Positions 8,001-9,387 of a stretch of 9,387 nt of DNA are shown piece after piece (position 1 is the first letter of the stretch; each line of letters opens with the position of its first letter). The notes below the pieces were generated by a model that saw nothing but the letters and a program-made list of their open reading frames with translations, was not told the origin of the DNA and searched no databases. The stretch covers positions 1 through 9,387 of the forward strand of contig JBJEPQ010000032.1 in the NCBI GenBank assembly GCA_051881315.1, in the 5' to 3' direction. A program made the translations under genes and the position numbers. Source of the stretch: CAG-488 sp051881315. GTDB taxonomy: Bacteria; Bacillota; Clostridia; Oscillospirales; Acutalibacteraceae.

Positions 8001-8699
8001 CTTTAAGTTCTTTAAGGAATCATCAATATCACTAAATTCATATATACCGTTATCATAGTCAGCGCTGACAAGAACATTCGTTGACGATGTTCCGACAACC
8101 TTTTCGGCATCGTCAGCAACAACAAGGAAGTTGTTTTCTTCGTTGTTATCGAGATTTATGACCTTATCATTTTCAAAGTCGTTGACATCCTTTGACATAA
8201 ATTCAATATATGCCTGAGTATGGGTATTATCAACATAAGGTGAGCAAAGCGCCGCCAAAGTATTTGCATCAACCAAAAATGCTTTCACTATATAATACTG
8301 AGGTAGGCTTACTTCGTTAATTTCAACAAATGCCGATTCATCCTCTGTTGTAACATTCACAATACCTGAGGTCAGCATTTTTCCGTCGTCCTCTGTGTAA
8401 ACGGCCACAACAATTTTTGCGTCCTTTTGGGTCAAAAATTTGACCTCTGCCGTAAAACCGTCAACATTAAGGCTTGAGATATATGCTTCGCTTTCAAGAT
8501 TGTTTTCATATTCATTCTGTGCATTCTCAAGCGTTTCCGCAAGCATATTGCCAACAGAGCTTGCGCCCTTGACATAGGTTTTTGTATCAAGTGCGCCGTC
8601 GTTTCCTCCACCGACCGCTAGTGCCGCTATCGGAACCGATGTAAGCAACATTAACAATGTCACTACAACAGCTATAGTTCTTTTAAAAATTCTTTTCAT
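5037..8699 (-). CDS. Secreted dockerin protein with DUF6273-like domain, 1220 aa
   Basis: Exported extracellular protein. Residues 1-28 form a signal peptide: KRIFKR, a hydrophobic core, then ALA before the predicted cleavage after A28. Residues ~75-300 are a β-rich region with no clear family. Residues ~310-570 are Lys/Glu/Val-rich β-strands (for example KVEGELFIGIELKPYL) with a CNAC pair at 519-522. Residues ~603-896 match the style of DUF6273: IIKFGSYPQS, LEWRVL, SIRKWLN, WRLRSP and VVPALRL. Residues ~1090-1150 are a type I dockerin with two calcium loops: D1092, D1094, D1096, D1100, D1103 and D1129, N1131, D1133, D1137, D1140. A Glu/Thr linker and a hydrophobic, probably amphipathic, tail (FFTRIIAFVESIIKLINTIF) end the protein. 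Dockerins bind cohesins on scaffoldins or at the cell surface. No catalytic domain is recognised, so an adhesive or structural role is more likely than an enzymatic one. The ATG has AAGGAGG 7 nt upstream. Confidence 0.85.
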   Translation of the reverse strand: MKRIFKRTIAVVVTLLMLLTSVPIAALAVGGGNDGALDTKTYVKGASSVGNMLAETLENAQNEYENNLESEAYISSLNVDGFTAEVKFLTQKDAKIVVAVYTEDDGKMLTSGIVNVTTEDESAFVEINEVSLPQYYIVKAFLVDANTLAALCSPYVDNTHTQAYIEFMSKDVNDFENDKVINLDNNEENNFLVVADDAEKVVGTSSTNVLVSADYDNGIYEFSDIDDSLKNLKPGDVFYFRGLDGIDEVIKVKTIDIDGTKATIVSDVFELEDAFDYIKIDSSEIQRELSAQSAGQQKAKKIEQEASLEFFDASFEIKYKEKENGTRGFQIIHHINKEGLEVKDTPDSEKDWNDDDLKVLASVKADVNLKVDFKIYIAKKYKEISFTVSGEAGVTLEVGTEFEHTFKLGKFEATFFKIISVGAAIGIKVDLKIVATVSGTLTFRQGVEVKNGDWNIINEKPEFKPEVKVEGELFIGIELKPYLNLIDGHIVNIETPLTVGPKVTATLSSEVLTDPNHDCNACISGDIKVELEIKADVWICNKKHNSEERHWELGKYTTSWFITDFYYSITHNKFGWGKCPYIKAKDDPNTGNGGLTGGEKTGDIIKFGSYPQSRVTDEVLLDGLNSQSLSWKSYEYYSGTGSLSDGQMKSSDYMKYADIVFNGNKYRAVTFSEFRPIYTGYTSAGETYQDDNGYYVDNVYYFKYEPLEWRVLDASEGLVMCNTIIDSQAYNNFTISDGSTCYYGDAEKTYYASDYANSSIRKWLNEDFYNTAFSASQQSKIKKTHLENKSSYESKYDSADTDDKIYLLSYWDVLNSSYGFSSSYSTNDTARLLKGTEYAKCQGLLTFSNGNSGWRLRSPMYYDFDAYVDNYGHTYGTYGYGGVSYTSRGVVPALRLEKSTISTASMETAEIISDTENETVTTGVALSGTKVDVNFASGKASFGGVSGNRYMLYSVKNLGETLTVTEENLTYINQATGDTDGTVTAGFYPTDFTTLVIVGDFGSGIEARRINLTFELKNGAKAEVLDGLTYITGLRPGLAEASFESEYLEAENVSVKMNKSTSSNIGTGTTLVVTSEIDGSVVGKYTVLIYGDIDGDGWYDGQDAITVSCLANGMLTREQVGEAIWMAADCNHDGVIDQLDVDLLNQAGVLLSSVDQTKPTEELLETSAEYNEYLSLIDQMGGEDAAETPTQDENDSFFTRIIAFVESIIKLINTIFTKIF
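6033..6107 (-). other. Putative hypervariable loop of the DUF6273-like domain
   Basis: This encodes residues 865-889, between the conserved WRLRSP and VVPALRL motifs. From 865 to 887, 22 of 23 codons end in C or T. Most could derive from AAC or AAT by changing the adenines: GAC, TAC, GTC, GGC, CAC, ACC, AGC, GGT, GTT, AGT. G+C is 44 of 75, clearly above the neighbouring sequence. The residues are mostly Y, G, D, T, S and N. This is the pattern expected of a diversity-generating retroelement variable region, but no reverse transcriptase or template repeat is in the window. Confidence 0.35.
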
Positions 8700-8706
8700 T
8701 GACTTT

Positions 8707-8713
8707 CCTCCTT
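8707..8713 (-). promoter_or_regulatory. Ribosome binding site of the dockerin gene
   Basis: On the minus strand AAGGAGG (8713-8707) lies 7 nt before the ATG at 8699, an optimal Shine-Dalgarno. It supports this start, which is also the one giving a complete signal peptide. Confidence 0.85.
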
Positions 8714-8745
8714 ATTTTTGGGGGCAATATGGCTTAAAACGGCAA

Positions 8746-8782
8746 AAGCACCGTAGCAGGGCGAACCTGAACAACGGTGCTT
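8746..8782 (-). terminator. Hairpin with U-tract in the dockerin leader
   Basis: AAGCACCGT (8746-8754) and ACGGTGCTT (8774-8782) are perfect 9-bp arms. On the minus strand an inner stem CAGG/CCTG around TTCGC lies within, and the 3' arm runs into TTTTGCCGTTTT. It lies 85 bp past the recombinase stop codon, so it could end that transcript. It also lies inside the dockerin mRNA leader, between promoter and ribosome binding site, so it could act as an attenuator. No known aptamer was recognised in the ~40 nt before it. Confidence 0.55.
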
Positions 8783-8829
8783 ATTTCTGCATAGCGTTTC
8801 ATCATTCCCGTACCCCTCTGTATGGAAAT

Positions 8830-8858
8830 ATTTTACTCCAAAGTGCATTATATGTCAA
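8830..8858 (-). promoter_or_regulatory. Promoter of the dockerin gene
   Basis: On the minus strand TTGACA (8858-8853, perfect) and TAAAAT (8835-8830, five of six) are separated by 17 bp. Transcription would start near 8823, giving a ~124-nt leader that contains the hairpin at 8746-8782. It lies just downstream of the recombinase stop codon, so the dockerin gene need not depend on the recombinase transcript. Confidence 0.75.
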
Positions 8859-8866
8859 TTACAAAA

Positions 8867-9387
8867 TTATACCGCCAACAGGTAGTTCGTCAGGGTATCA
8901 AGTCTCCAATGGCTCAGGTGGAACACGCTGACGGCAAATACGGCTAAACGGTCATATTCGACTGCAAGGCCGTCTTTTAACGCTTTCTCACGGTTCTTTC
9001 CCCGGAGCTTATACACACCCTTTATGTTCTTATACGGGAACGGTCTCGGCTTGCCCTTGTCGTTCTTGTTGTACTCGTTCCAGCGCTTCATAAGCTCCCC
9101 TGTGAGCTTGTAGGCGTTTTTAACGTCCTGTTTCTTGTCGCCTGTGTGCAAGTAGTCATAGTAATATTTGTACGCTCTTTGAGCCTGTAATGCCCTCAGA
9201 TGGTGATAATCCATCTTATCCGAGAAATCGGACTTTTTGAATAATCGCTCACTGCTTTCGGTGTTGAAATACTTCTTCACGAAATCTATATCGTCCGGCA
9301 ATATTCTTTGAAGCTGAAACTTTCCACCTTTTCCTCGCTTAACTCTGACGCACATGTAACCCGATTCGTCCTGAACAAAATCGTCAA
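8867..9387 (-). CDS. Tyrosine recombinase/integrase, C-terminal part (cut by window edge)
   Basis: Site-specific DNA recombinase of the tyrosine (phage integrase) family, catalytic domain only. The frame is open to the window edge, and the residues upstream of the first internal Met (DDFVQDESGY) read as coding, so the true start and the first catalytic Arg lie outside. Counting from that Met: RGKGGK at 7-12 is the β-hairpin with the catalytic Lys; HHLR at 51-54 is HxxR; LSHW at 147-150 is the H/W box; and Y158 in TNYLL is the nucleophile, exactly nine residues after H149, as in XerC/XerD. Between R54 and H149 there are 95 residues, about 70 more than in XerD, with helices rich in Tyr and Lys. 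The stop TAA is at 8867-8869. It probably moves an integrative element; the tRNA-Arg at the other end of the window is a candidate target. Confidence 0.75.
   Translation of the reverse strand, partial: DDFVQDESGYMCVRVKRGKGGKFQLQRILPDDIDFVKKYFNTESSERLFKKSDFSDKMDYHHLRALQAQRAYKYYYDYLHTGDKKQDVKNAYKLTGELMKRWNEYNKNDKGKPRPFPYKNIKGVYKLRGKNREKALKDGLAVEYDRLAVFAVSVFHLSHWRLDTLTNYLLAV

Noticed and set aside
8754..8774. Text resembling a T-loop (gcgaacc) near 8761 as a second tRNA end or att copy
   Set aside because: It is inside the leader hairpin, lacks the GTTCGAAC core and acceptor sequence of the tRNA-Arg, and shares no run long enough to be an att repeat.
1..9387. CRISPR array or toxin-antitoxin pair
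   Set aside because: No regularly spaced repeats were seen, and no pair of small overlapping genes with ribosome binding sites is present.

Overview
The window looks like chromosomal or mobile-element DNA from a gut-type Clostridia (Oscillospiraceae/Ruminococcaceae-like) bacterium. The main reasons are a large secreted protein with a type I dockerin and a DUF6273-like domain, a remnant of a Big_2 surface protein, strong AAGGAGG ribosome binding sites, near-consensus TTGACA/TATAAT promoters and moderate-to-low G+C. This is inferred from protein style, not from a database match.

Layout. Positions 1-380 are AT-rich with no recognisable gene. A tRNA-Arg(CCG) gene with encoded CCA follows (384-460), with its own consensus promoter and an intrinsic terminator. 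Positions 518-1025 hold nothing I can identify. A small minus-strand unit (about 1026-1396) has an excellent promoter, a 5' hairpin, the last ~65 residues of a Big_2 protein and a terminator, but no usable start, so it is a decayed gene or a source of a small RNA. A strong plus-strand terminator (1430-1473) separates it from a 1123-residue family B DNA polymerase (1625-4996). The polymerase starts at TTG, and its Shine-Dalgarno can be paired in two alternative ways in the leader. It is convergent with a 1220-residue dockerin protein on the minus strand (5037-8699); the two stop codons are about 40 bp apart across one hairpin terminator. Upstream of the dockerin gene are a long structured leader and a promoter, then the C-terminal part of a tyrosine recombinase (8867 to the window edge, minus strand) whose N-terminus is outside the window.

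How the parts may fit. A tRNA gene (a common integration site), an orphan B-family polymerase with motifs most like the protein-primed group (YRGG-like, DxNSxYP, KxxxNSxYG, KxY-like) and a tyrosine recombinase together recall self-replicating integrative elements such as pipolins. No terminal protein gene and no second copy of the tRNA 3' end are visible, so the element's limits and priming mode remain open. The polymerase has a substituted motif C (TTD instead of DTD) and no intact proofreading exonuclease motifs that I could find. The dockerin gene may be cargo or ordinary host sequence. One 75-bp stretch of it has the codon pattern expected of an adenine-mutagenised variable region.
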